A DNA stretch of 64,000 nucleotides from Atrina japonica (lineage: Eukaryota; Mollusca; Bivalvia; Pterioida; Pinnidae), in assembly GCA_030159075.1 (NCBI GenBank), contig BROG01000251.1, forward strand, positions 772,501 through 836,500. The letters run 5' to 3'. The notes beneath the pieces are model-generated. The model ran no database searches, was not told the DNA's origin, and saw only the letters and a program-made list of their open reading frames with translations. Shown here piece after piece: positions 33,455 to 44,481 of this stretch (position 1 is its first letter; each line of letters begins with the position of its first letter). The position numbers were made by a program, and so were the translations under genes.

Positions 33455-33677
33455 CTGCTACATAGTAAAACCCTGCTGCAGCAAACTCATTCCGTTTTCC
33501 ACGAAGTATTACGGGTGCAGTGATGAATGAATCGCTTCTCCTATTCTCAGTTTCCATAACACTGTTTAAAGCTTTAGGATTCCGAATAGAAATATTTAAC
33601 TGTTGAGTTATAAAAGAGTCAACAGTGGGTGATCTATCTAATCTGACTTTGGTTGCTGGAATGTTTGCCTCAGCCAT
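33455..33677 (-). CDS. BIR-domain protein, exon 1 (start codon)
   Basis: First coding exon of a 116-residue protein completed by 11885-12012. The ATG at 33677 has a strong context (AAAGATGG). Residues 1-74 are encoded, and the exon ends GTAGCAG|GTAGTA, a good donor in phase 1. Residues 1-45 are a polar N-terminus. The BIR domain starts at about R47-S-D-S-F51 (the RxxSF opening) and reaches the FAAAGFYYVA core (65-74). The exon 2 join supplies the Cys/His ligands C84, C87, H104 and C111. The Trp that usually follows the RxxSF opening is absent (FITAP here), which is unusual. DSFIT occurs twice (20-24 and 49-53). BIR proteins inhibit caspases or, in the survivin class, act in the chromosomal passenger complex; which applies cannot be decided from sequence. 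The frame and splice phase are intact despite a 21.4-kb transposon-filled intron. Confidence 0.85.
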
Positions 33678-33849
33678 CTTTCTGTGTATAAATCTTGCAA
33701 ATCTGAATTAGAAATAAGATTAAACAAGAACATCAGAATATGTATTATTTAAGGGACAAGAGGTAAATGGGTCTTAATGGTTACCTAAGTGATACAGTGA
33801 GAACAGGCTGATCATTGGTTCCTAAGATTTTTTAAAGATTTACTAACTT

Positions 33850-34190
33850 TAGACCCTAACATTTTTGCTTCTTTGCCTCTCTCTCTGTGTCTATTTTGAA
33901 ATAATGGACAAAAACATGAAAATCCACTTAAAAGGGGAAATAACAACCTGACAATGTCCGCCCTGTTGACTTTTTTGTTGATCTTTGCAGGCCAAACATT
34001 TACTGCTTCTTTCACTTTTTCTCTATTACTTTTCAAAATGATGGCCAAAACCATGAAAAATCCACTTAAAAGGGGAATAACTCATACAAGCATCAATCCA
34101 AAGATGTATGTGTTATATAAATATGTCTTTGGTTGACCTGACAATTTCCACCCTAATTACTTTTTTGAAGATCTTTGCAAGACGACCATT
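33850..34190. repeat. Two units of a ~150-170 bp dispersed/tandem repeat
   Basis: Contains CTTCTTTCACTTTTTCTCTA, CATGAAAAATCCACTTAAAA, GGGGAAATAAC and CCTGACAAT in order, as do the units at 41390-42330. Non-coding; it lies upstream of the BIR start codon. Confidence 0.7.
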
Positions 34191-34284
34191 TTAATTTTTT
34201 TTATGTCTGTTATAATATTTGAGATACATGTTGTAATAAGTCAAAAGTATCTGCTGACTCATTTGTTCTATTTTAGACATGGAG

Positions 34285-34860
34285 GTCATTTTTGGTCCTA
34301 GCTCCTTTCTTTCACATATTTAATGAGGATTCACATTGGGATACTGCATGTCAAGTTTGATTGAAATTAGCCCAATGCTTCTTGAGAAGAAATAAAAAAA
34401 TGTCTAAATTTTATGAAAAAACCATATATTTTCTGTTAACTTAGGTGTCTGACCTTGACCTTTGACCCTATGACCTTGAAATTTTTCTTTCTTATCTATC
34501 TTTATATACAAAAAGTTGAGTTATTAACCCATTTGCATAAATCTGTACCCTATGTTATTGAAGCGTCCCCTGAAGGCCCATTTATGGAGACATTTCATTG
34601 TCATTCAGAAACTTAGATATTGACTTACCAATCATGCATACAAAATTTGAAAGTCCTCTAATTATCATTGAGAAGAAGATGTACAAAGTTTTGGTCCTTT
34701 TTGGGGTCCCTATGGATCCTAGCCCCTGTTCATTTGCAAACTTAATGCAGCTTTACATGGGGATACTTCCAACGAGTTTGATTAAAATTAACCTATGGGT
34801 TCTTGAGATGGAATAAAAAATGTGTAAATATTAACGCACAATGACAGATAAATTTCAGTC
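34285..34860 (+). repeat. ~570-bp interspersed repeat
   Basis: Shares an ordered series of words with 43826-44480 plus 45680-45760: GGTCCTAGC, AAGTTTGATT, TACAAAAAGTTGA, GTACCCTATGTTATTGAAG, ACAAAATTTGAAAGTC, CATGGGGATACTTCC. The second copy is interrupted by a MITE. No coding content. Confidence 0.7.
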
Positions 34861-35980
34861 GCAATAGGTCACTTTGAGATGTTTCCCTTACTAAAATAAC
34901 TGTTAACAATTTGCTCATTGGCTATCAGATGAATTCACACCTGAATTTTCTTATTGTCACATTATAGAAACAAAGTTCTGCAGTATATCATTTGTTTCAT
35001 CAGCCTGATAGATAGCAATCAAGTGCATGAAATTACATATACCTGGTAATATCCACTGTCGATATCCTTCGTACAGAAGTCTATAGACAAGACATTGTAC
35101 CGGAAGTATAAAAATTAATTGTGTTTCATTCTAAAATATTATCAAAAGCTTAATCTTGTAATTGAAAACTACTTTCTTCAATGTGTTTTAAAACTCTTAA
35201 ATAATTTACCTGTACCTGAGCAAGAAAAAAGAAAAACCAGACTGAGGTAAAAAAAAGAAAAGAAAAAATAATCTCGATTCGGATCCGGAATCAAGTCCAT
35301 TTTAAACAAATGAAACACGAACCTGATATACAATTGATATACATGTATACGTTTACAAGAGCATGTCAACTTTTTGTGATATTATTTCAAATCTGGTACG
35401 TATTATAAAAATTTTTAAACTGTACAAATAATAAACATTGCTTAATAGATTATTACACATTAGGTGAAATTTTGTATGAAGTTTATATCAATCTTGTCAA
35501 GACATGAAAGCACACAAATAACCAGAATTGGTATTGAATACAATGGGCTTTTCACAACCCCCAAATGTGGACAAAAAGAAAATGACTTGGCACTCTTAAC
35601 ATGCATTAGAGTTCAGTCCATTACTTTGCATGTGATTTTGGCTTTCCCATTGTCAATTTTCCACATTTAAGTAGAAATATCCCACAATCACCTGCATTTG
35701 GTGTTGAAATTTTGAAATCAAGCTGTGACCTTCACCTTTCAACTGATGACCTTGAAAATTGCCACAGATATTCTTCTGACCATTCCTTACAAATGTCTCA
35801 TATATATGTGTATACAAAAGATTTTCAGTTTCTGAGATATTTAACGAATAAAAAGAGTATTAATTTCATAGTGTTTCATCCAGATTTTCGTCTTCTGTCT
35901 TGCTTGGAAAGACGACCAAGAAGAATATGTACATGTAGGCTGATTTGGCCAAGAAACATAAATATTGCTGTTTTAAGAAA
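34861..35980. other. Non-coding stretch
   Basis: No gene supported. The segment 35041-35110 is less AT-rich, and its minus strand ends with a donor-like CCAG|GTATATG. It could be a non-coding upstream exon of the BIR gene but has no independent support. Confidence 0.35.
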
Positions 35981-35984
35981 TTCA

Positions 35985-36993
35985 TAAAAAATTCTAGAAA
36001 TCAAATTTTGGCAAAATTCTTTCACAAAAACATTTTTTCACCTAATTACAAGTAAAACACTTTAAATGAATGCATCAAAGTGAATGCAAGGGGAGATAAT
36101 TGAGGAAATCACGCAAAAATTAATGAAAATGACAAAGTCTGAAAAGAATTAAAAAAAGCATCAAAAATTAATATTCCAATTTCTATGAAAAATACAAATT
36201 TGAATCGTACATCCATGTAGATCACTCAGAAACAATCTGTTTTTCGATTCATGTAGTGGTTCTGGAGAAGAAGATTTTTAAAAGAGGGTACCCTTTGGGA
36301 CATATTCTGCCCTGTCCTGGATCCACCCCTGGGCCAATCTGGCTGAAAACCATAAACTTGGTAAAGGACCTTGATCACTGGCTTCCTGCAAAGTTTCATC
36401 AAAATTCCTTTTGTACTTTTGAAACAAAAGCTGATAGTGTGAAAAATGCACCCCCCTCTTTTTTTGGAGTCTTAAAAAAATCATCAATAAATTTCCACAA
36501 AGTTCTTGCACAAAAGCATTTCTTCCCTTAATTACAAGTAAAACACATTAAATGAATGCATCAAAGTGAATGCAAGGGGAGATAATTGAGGAAATCATGC
36601 AAAAATTAATGAAAATGACAAAAGCTGAAAAAACCTAAAAAACATGTCAAAAATTAATATCCCGAATTTAATGAAAAATACAAACTTGAATCATACATCC
36701 ATGTAGATCAGTCAGAAACAATCTGTTTTTCAATTCATGTAGCGGTTCTGCAGAAGAAGATTTTGGGACCTATTCTGCCCCGCCCTGCATCCACCTATGG
36801 GCCAATCTGGCTGAAAACTACAGAGTTGTTAAAGGATCTTGAGCACTTGCTTCATGTCAAGTTTCGTCAAAATCCCTTCAGTGGTTTCAGAGGAGAAGCC
36901 GAAAATATGAAAAGTTTACAGACGGACGCCAGACACTGGATGATGGACGGGGAGTTATCACAATAGCTCACCTAAGCCTTAGGCTCAGGCAAA
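35985..36993 (+). repeat. ~485-bp tandem duplication of an interspersed repeat
   Basis: The block starting near 35985 (ATTACAAGTAAAACAC, then ATGCATCAAAGTGAATGCAA) recurs with an offset of about 485 bp. The second unit runs on to an end with AGCTCACCTAAGCCTTAGGC, the palindromic tail also seen at 9966. A third diverged part lies at 37905-38215. Confidence 0.8.
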
Positions 36994-37369
36994 CTAAAAA
37001 TGAACATGGAGCCTAAAGGTTTTAATGAACATGTACCCTAACTAACCAAACTCATACGTGTAAACTTAATTGTGATATGATGTACCAGTTTTTCTAAATT
37101 TTGTCTACACAAATAAAAAAAAAATAATAATAATAAAAAGAAACATAGCAATAAAACATTTTATATGTTCATATAAAAATAAATTTTTTATAATGAAAAG
37201 CCTTAATAAAAGCTAATTTTTAAAAGGTACATGTAAATATCTAGGTCAGATTTTTTTTAAAATTCAGTTGAATAATTTTCCAATATTACTGGAGGTCTTT
37301 CTGATAAGACTTAAAGCCAAATTTTGTTTCACAACATTCATTGCATACAAAAATAAAAATTAAGACAAA

Positions 37370-37372
37370 AAC

Positions 37373-37404
<32 letters not shown>

Positions 37405-37668
37405 TGGTCCAAACTTTATCACAATCCAAACTTAAAGTATTGCAATGTCCTACATTTTGACCCCATCCCACCCAGGGGCATGTGATGTCAATGAAGTGTG
37501 AGCAACCTTTAGATGAACTTAGTCTAAGTTTGGTCATTGTATCACTATCCCAACTTGAAATATTGCACCTTATATGTAAGTGGGACAGAATTGCGGACAG
37601 ACAGACAATCCAAACACTACATGTATATGCCCCTGGCAGACCTTTCAGGCCGGGGGCATTAAAAACTC
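37370..37668. repeat. Interspersed repeat with GGGGCAT ends
   Basis: Starts AACAAGATGTGTTTGTGAAA and ends in CAGGCCGGGGGCATTAAAA, with CCCCTGGCAG inverted nearby. Non-coding. No other complete copy was found in the window. Confidence 0.4.
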
Positions 37669-37904
37669 ACTGCATTAGCATCAGTCTATGTTATTGTCGT
37701 GTGACTACATTTGATGTGACTTCAGTATGTGTGTTGTCACACCTATATTATCCAAGAGCTACCTTCATGCCAGGTAACATTAAATTCTATTCAACTATTC
37801 AACATTGTTTAGCCCTTTAGATGAAAGTATTGACCATGCAACGGCAGTTGAGTGGGTATATGTTCTCTGTACTATTCAACACCACTGAGTGACTTATCCA
37901 TTTC

Positions 37905-38215
37905 TTAAAACACATTAAATGAATGCAATATAGCGAATAAAATGGAAGAAAACAAAGAAATCATGCAAAAATGAGTGAAAATTACAAGTCTCAAAAGATG
38001 TCAAAACCGAGTCAAAAATTTTTTTTCCGATATTTTATGAAATTAACAATCAGAGGGGTATCCCCGGGCTATTTTGCCCCTCCCTGGATCCACCCCTGAG
38101 CTGATCTGGATGAAAAAGACAAACATTGTAGAACATTACTTCTGTATATTTTCACCAAAATCCCTTCAACCATTTTTGAGAAGTCTAAAATGTGAAAAGT
38201 TAATGGACAGACTGA
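37905..38215 (+). repeat. Diverged copy of the 35985-36993 repeat, cut by a SINE
   Basis: Matches CACATTAAATGAATGCA, AAATCATGCAAAAAT, GGATCCACCCCTGAGC and AAAATGTGAAAAGTTAATGG in order, then is interrupted at 38216 by SINE family A. Confidence 0.65.
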
Positions 38216-38496
38216 GAGCCAGCCTGGCTCGGTTGGTAGCGTGCTCAACTCTTGATAGTGAGGTCGTGAGTTCGAGTCCAGCCAGTGGCAGGTTGGTTTC
38301 CTGCCCTTCGGATGAAACAGTAAAAACAGGTCCCGTGTCACAGTAGGTGTCGGCATGTTAAAGAACTGTCAATGCTCAATGGCCATAAGTGCCGAGCATA
38401 GGCCAAAATTTGAAGACCTTCACCGACATTTGGTGAGGTCTCCATATGAGTGACATATTCTTGAGTGGGACGTTAAACAACAATAAACAAACAAAC
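38216..38496 (+). mobile_element. tRNA-derived SINE, family A, with 11-bp target duplication
   Basis: The head GAGCCAGCCTGGCTCGGTTG carries an A box and a B box (GAGTTCGAGTCC). The body ends with ACGTTAAACAACAATAAACA. GGACAGACTGA is duplicated at 38205-38215 and 38497-38507, fixing both ends. Confidence 0.92.
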
Positions 38497-38639
38497 GGAC
38501 AGACTGACATGTTTTGCAAATAGTTCGTCTTGTACTTGATGTTTGACATCCTAGTTTTATGTTAGAGAAAGCCAAGGTCCTTCATCTATTATTAATGATA
38601 ATATGAGAGATAATTATATTTATTCAGCATAACTTTCTA

Positions 38640-40120
38640 TGTTTTCTATCCATTTTCACATAAAAAGTGAGATAAGTAAATTCAAAGAAGGGGGTCCAAT
38701 ATATCATGGCTATGATACAATACAATGTTCATAGCAGAATACTGAAACCAAATCAAATGTACCTTTCATGTTTTTACATGAGTTTATCCATTTCGCATGA
38801 AAATTGCGATTCCCAATAACAGAATCGGAGGATTTATTAATATTGGTCATTTTGTAGAATGCCCTTTTAGTATTGGTCCAATATCTTGAAAACTGTTGAA
38901 ATCCCCATCCATAAATCATGTATATCCTTGTTACAAATATCAAGACCAGTTCATCTATGCTTAGTGAAAATCCCTGGGGGTCATTCTGGGCACTTCCCTT
39001 CTGTCATAGGTTCTTTGAATTTTAAAAAACGAATAACTTTTTCATTTTTTACATCGTTTATTATACAAGAAGGTGACCATATAAATGAACTTATTTAGAC
39101 ATATAATTTAGCATTGAACGCTAAAACATCTTTCTTGTTCTGATGCATTCATCTGAATGTTGTCAGTTAGTTAAAAAGTGCGGGAAAACTCATACAAAAC
39201 TTGCTTGACCACTCTCACACTTTGGACATAACAACTCTCAACCAACAAAATATGAATATGCAACATCACATGACATAACAATTAAGACAAAAGAGGACAT
39301 AATATACATTGACGGACTAACAACAAGTAAACGATAATTTACTACAGGCTTAAACGGAGACGAATACTGACAGACAAATTAATTACAAAATATTAAAATC
39401 ATTAAGTAAATATAATTAATATTTTGTCCCTATAACACTTCATTAGTGGTCCAATATCTTGAAAACTGTTAAGATTCCCAACCATAAACCATGTATATTC
39501 TTGTTACTGGTACTTATATCAAGACCAGTTCATCTTTGCTTAGTGTAAATCCCTGGGGGTCATACTGGGCACCACCCTTCCAATAGTGGTCCAATATCTT
39601 CAAAACATTTGCCATAAAAAGTGTCTGTAAATAAATGAAAGGAGAGGGTTCAATTTATAATGGCTATGATATAGTGACCCCTACCGTCACGTCCCTGCCC
39701 ACTTTCATTTCATTTAAGTACATGAAGGAGAATTATACTTAAACATCATAACATTACATGCTTTTATCAATCTTACATAAATTATTTTGGTAAATAGTTT
39801 CAATGAGGGAGTTCAATTTATCATGGCCATGATGTATTGAACCCCCCCTTCAACTATCCTGCCCCTGCTTTCTTTGACTTTATTTCAAGTAACTGCATGA
39901 AAAAGAATTATACTTATACATCATAACTTCACAAACTTTTATCAATTTTACATAAAAAGTTTAGGTAAATAGATTAAAGGATGGGGTTCAATTGATCATG
40001 GCCATTATATTTCGAACCCCATGAAACAGAACAGTATTTCAAGTAATTATATCAAACCATTATATTCACACATCATTAATTTACTTGCTTTTTTTAAGTT
40101 AACATAAAAATTATCAGTAA
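38640..40120. repeat. Mixed dispersed repeat region
   Basis: Units around 38868-39000 and 39449-39600 share TGGTCCAATATCTTGAAAAC, GACCAGTTCATC and CCCTGGGGGTCAT. Others share TCATGGC(T/C)ATGAT with CATAAAAAGT. The first type is the reverse complement of the units at 40120-41075. No gene is seen in this 1.5 kb. Confidence 0.6.
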
Positions 40121-41075
40121 ATAAATCAAAGGAGGGTTTTAGGGGTGGGAATTTCAACAGTTTTGAAGATAATTGACCATAAGAGAAAGGGAGGTAACCA
40201 GCATGACCCCCCAGGGATTCAAATTAAGCTTCAATGAACTACTTGGTAAATGTCTTGGTATAAGGAACAAGAAAATACATAATTTAGGGGTGGGGAAATA
40301 TGATTTAAGGGTGAGGATATATGTTTTAAATATGGGTGGGGATCTCAATAGTTTTGTAGTTATTTGATCACAAGTGAAAGGGTGGTACACAGCATGACCC
40401 CCTGGGATTGACTCTAACACTAATGAACTTGTCTTCGTATAAGAAACAAGTATATATATGGTTTAAGGGTGGGATCTCAACAGTTTTGAAGATATTTGAC
40501 CATAAGAGAAAGGCAGGTAACCAACATGAACCCCAGGGATCACACTAAGCACCAATGCAATGTATTGATATAAGGAACCAGAAAATATATAGTTTAGGGG
40601 TGGGGACTGTTAAAGACAATGCATTAGCATCTATATGGTTTGTACTCCACTGGATATAAGAGTTACCTCCCTTATACTGTAACACCATGTTTTCTATGTG
40701 ATAGTCAAAGCACATGCGCATACTGAAATAAAACAGTTTCCGAATCTAAATTATGTCTACGTGTTAAATGTAACAGGGATCTCAACATTTTTGAAGATAT
40801 TGGACCACAAGTGAAAGGGCGGCATCCAGCATGACCCCCAGGGATTCACTCTAAACACCAATAAACTTGTCTTGATAAAAGTAAAAAGAATATATATGGT
40901 TTAAGGGTGGGGATCTCAAGTTTTGAAGATATTTGACTACAAGTGATAGGGAGGTATCAGCATGACCCCCAGGGAATTTAACCCGGCATCAATTAACTGG
41001 TCTTGATATAAGGAACAGGAATATATATATGGTTTATTGGTGCAGATCTCAAAAGGTTTTAGGATATTTTGTCAT
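40120..41075. repeat. Tandem ~130-190 bp repeat, five units
   Basis: Units are marked by CAGCATGACCCCCAGGGATT-like words at 40199, 40393, 40521, 40829 and 40960, each preceded by TTTTGAAGATATTTGACCA and followed by GGTTTAAGGGTGGGGATCTC. An unrelated ~160-bp insertion lies at 40615-40775. Confidence 0.75.
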
Positions 41076-41389
41076 ATATAATAATACACTTTAATTATTA
41101 AATGAATAATTTAATTTCTAGGAGTAGTCCAAGGGAGGGGGACTGTGACACCCCTACCCTCCGTTATTTTGGTTATAATATCATTTAGTATTGTTAAGAT
41201 GTTTGGATTTATTATAAATATAAACAATAAGAGACCCAAGGGTCCTTAAGTCACTTACCTGGCAAAATTGGTCAACATTGCAGAAAACATGAAAAATGTG
41301 TAAAGGATAAAATGGCTAATAAACATGAAAAAAGTAGGCTCACTGGGTCTTAATAATCACCTGAGTGAAATTTTTTTTTTACTGACAAT

Positions 41390-42330
41390 ATACTGAAAAG
41401 CAACCTAAAGTGTGAAAAATTCATTGAAAAGGAGAATAAAGTTGTGTAGGAGCTACACATCTTGCCTTGCCGACTTTTTTTTTTTTATAGATCTTTCAAG
41501 ATAATGTGCAATAACACTAGAAAACAAGCAAATCCATTTAAAAGGGGATATAACTTTCACAAGGATCATCCTCTCAATTTCTGCACAATAAATCTATTCG
41601 TAGATCTTTGTGATCACTGGATAATAGGAAAAACATGAAACATGAAAAAAATCCACTTAAAAGGGGAAATAACTCCCATAAGGGTCAACCTGACAATTAA
41701 ATTCCTGTTGACTTTTTCATAGATCTTTGCATACTGAACATTTTGCTTCTTTCTCTCTATCTATTATACTTTTCAAGATAATAAGAAAAAACTGTCAAAA
41801 ACATGAGAAATCCACTAAAAGTGAAAAACTCCCAAAAGGCTTGACCTGACAATAAAGGCCCTATTGCCTTTTTTGTTGATCTTTGCATGCTGAACATTTT
41901 TGCTTCTTTCACTTTCTCTCTATTATACTTTTCAAGATAATAAGACAAAACTGTCAAAAACATGAAAAATCCACTTCAAAGGGGAAATAACTCCCATAGG
42001 ATGCGACCTTGTGCACAAAATTTTGGCACTCAGATTGAGATTTCACCATCACTCCCTCAAAGTGGTGTTAGATTGCATTACTCTCATAAGCATCATCCTG
42101 ATAATTTCCAATCTTTGCCTTTCTCATAGACATTTGAGTGCTTAACATTTTCGCTTCTTCCATTTATTCTCTATCTGTTATACTTTTCAAGATAATGGCC
42201 AAAACTATGAAAAATTCACTTACAGAGGGAAATAACTTCCATTAGGTGTGACCAGACGATTTCTGCCCTGTCAATTTTTTTGTAGATGTTTGTGTGCCGG
42301 ACATTTTTGCTTCTTTCACTTTCTCTCTCT
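41390..42330. repeat. Tandem ~120-160 bp repeat, about six units
   Basis: Same family as 33850-34190. CCACTTAAAAGGGGAAATAA-like words recur near 41535, 41653, 41810, 41973 and 42225. Between them are CATAGATCTTTGCAT and TATACTTTTCAAGATAAT. Non-coding. Confidence 0.75.
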
Positions 42331-42339
42331 GTTGTCTTG

Positions 42340-42750
42340 TAATTTAGAGTTAATTATCTAGTAATTGCAAACTACTTAACTTGTAATAATGAGATCTTTT
42401 CTCGTAATTATGAGTTAATTATCTTGTAATAATGAGATATTTATCATAATTTATGAGATAATTAACTCGTAATAATGAGAAATGATCTCGTTATTATGAG
42501 TTAGTTATCTCTTAATAATGAGATCATTTCTCCTCATTTTGAGTTAATAATCTTGTAATAACGAGATAGCTATCTCGTAATTATGAGATAGTTATGTTGT
42601 TATTACGTGAGAAGATCTCGTATTATGAGATAATTATGTCGTTTTTACGAGAAAAGAACTGAGATAATTATGTCGTTATTACGATAAAAGATCTCGTAAT
42701 TAAAAGATAGTTATCTAATTATTACAAGAAAAGATCTTGTTTATATATAA
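42340..42750. repeat. Palindromic ATCTCGTAATTACGAGAT-type array
   Basis: About 400 bp of alternating TTATCTCGTAATAATGAGAT words in both orientations, with a period of about 20 bp. Each unit is nearly self-complementary, so the region can form cruciforms. No gene. Confidence 0.8.
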
Positions 42751-43155
42751 AAATAACTAAAAATTTCGGGATAATAATTCATAATTTCGAGCATGTGTAT
42801 GTTTCATTATGTGCAATATTTTCATAATTTTGATATTGAAAACAAAAAAATGAAATTTTATCATTCTAATAATTACCAAATTTGTCTTGCTCATTGGCAA
42901 CGATGAATTAAATTCTCTTTAACTAAAGTAAACATAAATGACATGTGATAAATTTTCTTGATATTGGAATATTTGTCCAGATATTGAGGTAAAATTAATC
43001 AGCGTTATATGATCAATTACAAATGTTCAAGATTTAGATTAATTCCATTGGCTTCATGTATTAAGAAAAACTGCCCTCAAGAATAAAATCCTTCATGATT
43101 TAAAATCTTATAACTCTACTGACAAATGTGGCCAAAGCAAACTCTTCCAAACATC

Positions 43156-43350
43156 AAATTTGGTCAACACCACAGACCTTAATAGACTGGCCTCAAATTT
43201 GGTCAACACCACAGACCTTAATAGACTGGCCTCAAATTTGGTCAACACCACAGACCTTAATAGACTGGCCTCAAATTTGGTCAACACCACAGACCTTAAT
43301 AGACTGGCCTCAAATTTGGTCAACACCACAGACCTTAATAGACTGGTCTC
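43156..43350. repeat. Five virtually perfect 39-bp tandem repeats
   Basis: Copies begin at 43156, 43195, 43234, 43273 and 43312. Only one base (in the last copy) differs. The unit starts AAATTTGGTCAACACCACAG. Because 39 is a multiple of three, long repetitive frames appear on both strands, but nothing indicates a gene. Confidence 0.95.
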
Positions 43351-44481
43351 AAGGCTTAAGTATAAGACTCTAGTTATGTAATGGAAACATTTTTGGAAAT
43401 ACAAACATATGGACCAGAAACAAAATGTCTCCATTATCTGCAATCTTTTGGGCATAAAGATGTACAAATATACATCAGTGAAAATAACATACAGCAATGA
43501 TATACCCAGGTACTGAATCAAATAGTACACAAGACACCCTAATTAGTTCCAAAACATACTATAACAGTTTTGAAAACATATTCTGTGTTAAGTTATCCTG
43601 CTCCAGATATCCAGAATTCATTTAAACAAATACCATATATACACAACCGTTTCAAAAAAATTCTGTTGGCCTTTTTTTTCATGAAATGCAAGGTAATTTG
43701 GTCATCAACTGCATTCCCTTCTACTTTACCCTTTTTCATAGCTACTTTAAATAACTTAAAAATTGACTCCTACTCCAAAAACTAATAATAAGGCTGAACT
43801 ATATGTAATATGATGAAGATTATATACAAGTTTTGTTATTACAGCCCCTTTGGTTCTTGAAAAGAATTTTGATTAAGACCCAACCCTTTTACAGATATTT
43901 TCCCAAAGCCCTTGCTTTAAAAATAAAATAAAATGTGAAATAATACCCAGATTTGGCCTCTTTTGGAACTAGCCCCTTCTCATTTGCAAACATTATATAA
44001 CTTCCTACAGGAAAAGTTGCTGCAACATTTGGTTAAAATTGAACCATTGATTCTTCAGAAGTAAAAAAATGTCCAGAAGTTGACAAGAAAAACTTATGTT
44101 TACCATTTACTAAATAGGGGTACATGGGAATTTGAAACTTGACCATGATCCCGAGATAGTTCCTAACAACTTTCTGAAAAATCTTTGTATACAAAAAGTC
44201 AATCAGTTTTGAGTTAATAACCAAATTATAAAAACTGTACCCTAGATACATGTATGTTATTGAAGCACCCCCTGGCTCATTTATAGACAAATTTTGTTTT
44301 CATTTGCATACTTTAAAGATATTGACTTAACAATCATTTGTACAAAATTTGAAAGTCAACTGATTATTGGTTCATGAAAAGATGTTTTTGTCCTTTTATG
44401 GGCCCCAATTGGTCCTAGCCTCTTTTTATTTGCAAAATTTATGCAGCTTCACATGTGGATACTTCCTGGCAAGATTACTTA

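Noticed and set aside
33812..34136. Opposing 60-80 codon frames
   Set aside because: They lie in a dispersed ~150-bp repeat that recurs at 41390-42330.
35041..35110. Non-coding 5' exon of the BIR gene
   Set aside because: Only a donor-like site and slightly higher GC; no independent evidence.
38216..38290. Possible tRNA gene with GGTAGCG and TTCGAGTCC boxes
   Set aside because: Part of a SINE with exact target duplications; no proper cloverleaf.
43108..43530. 140-codon minus frame and two plus frames over the 39-bp array
   Set aside because: Open only because the repeat length is a multiple of three; both strands are equally open and flanks carry no coding signal.
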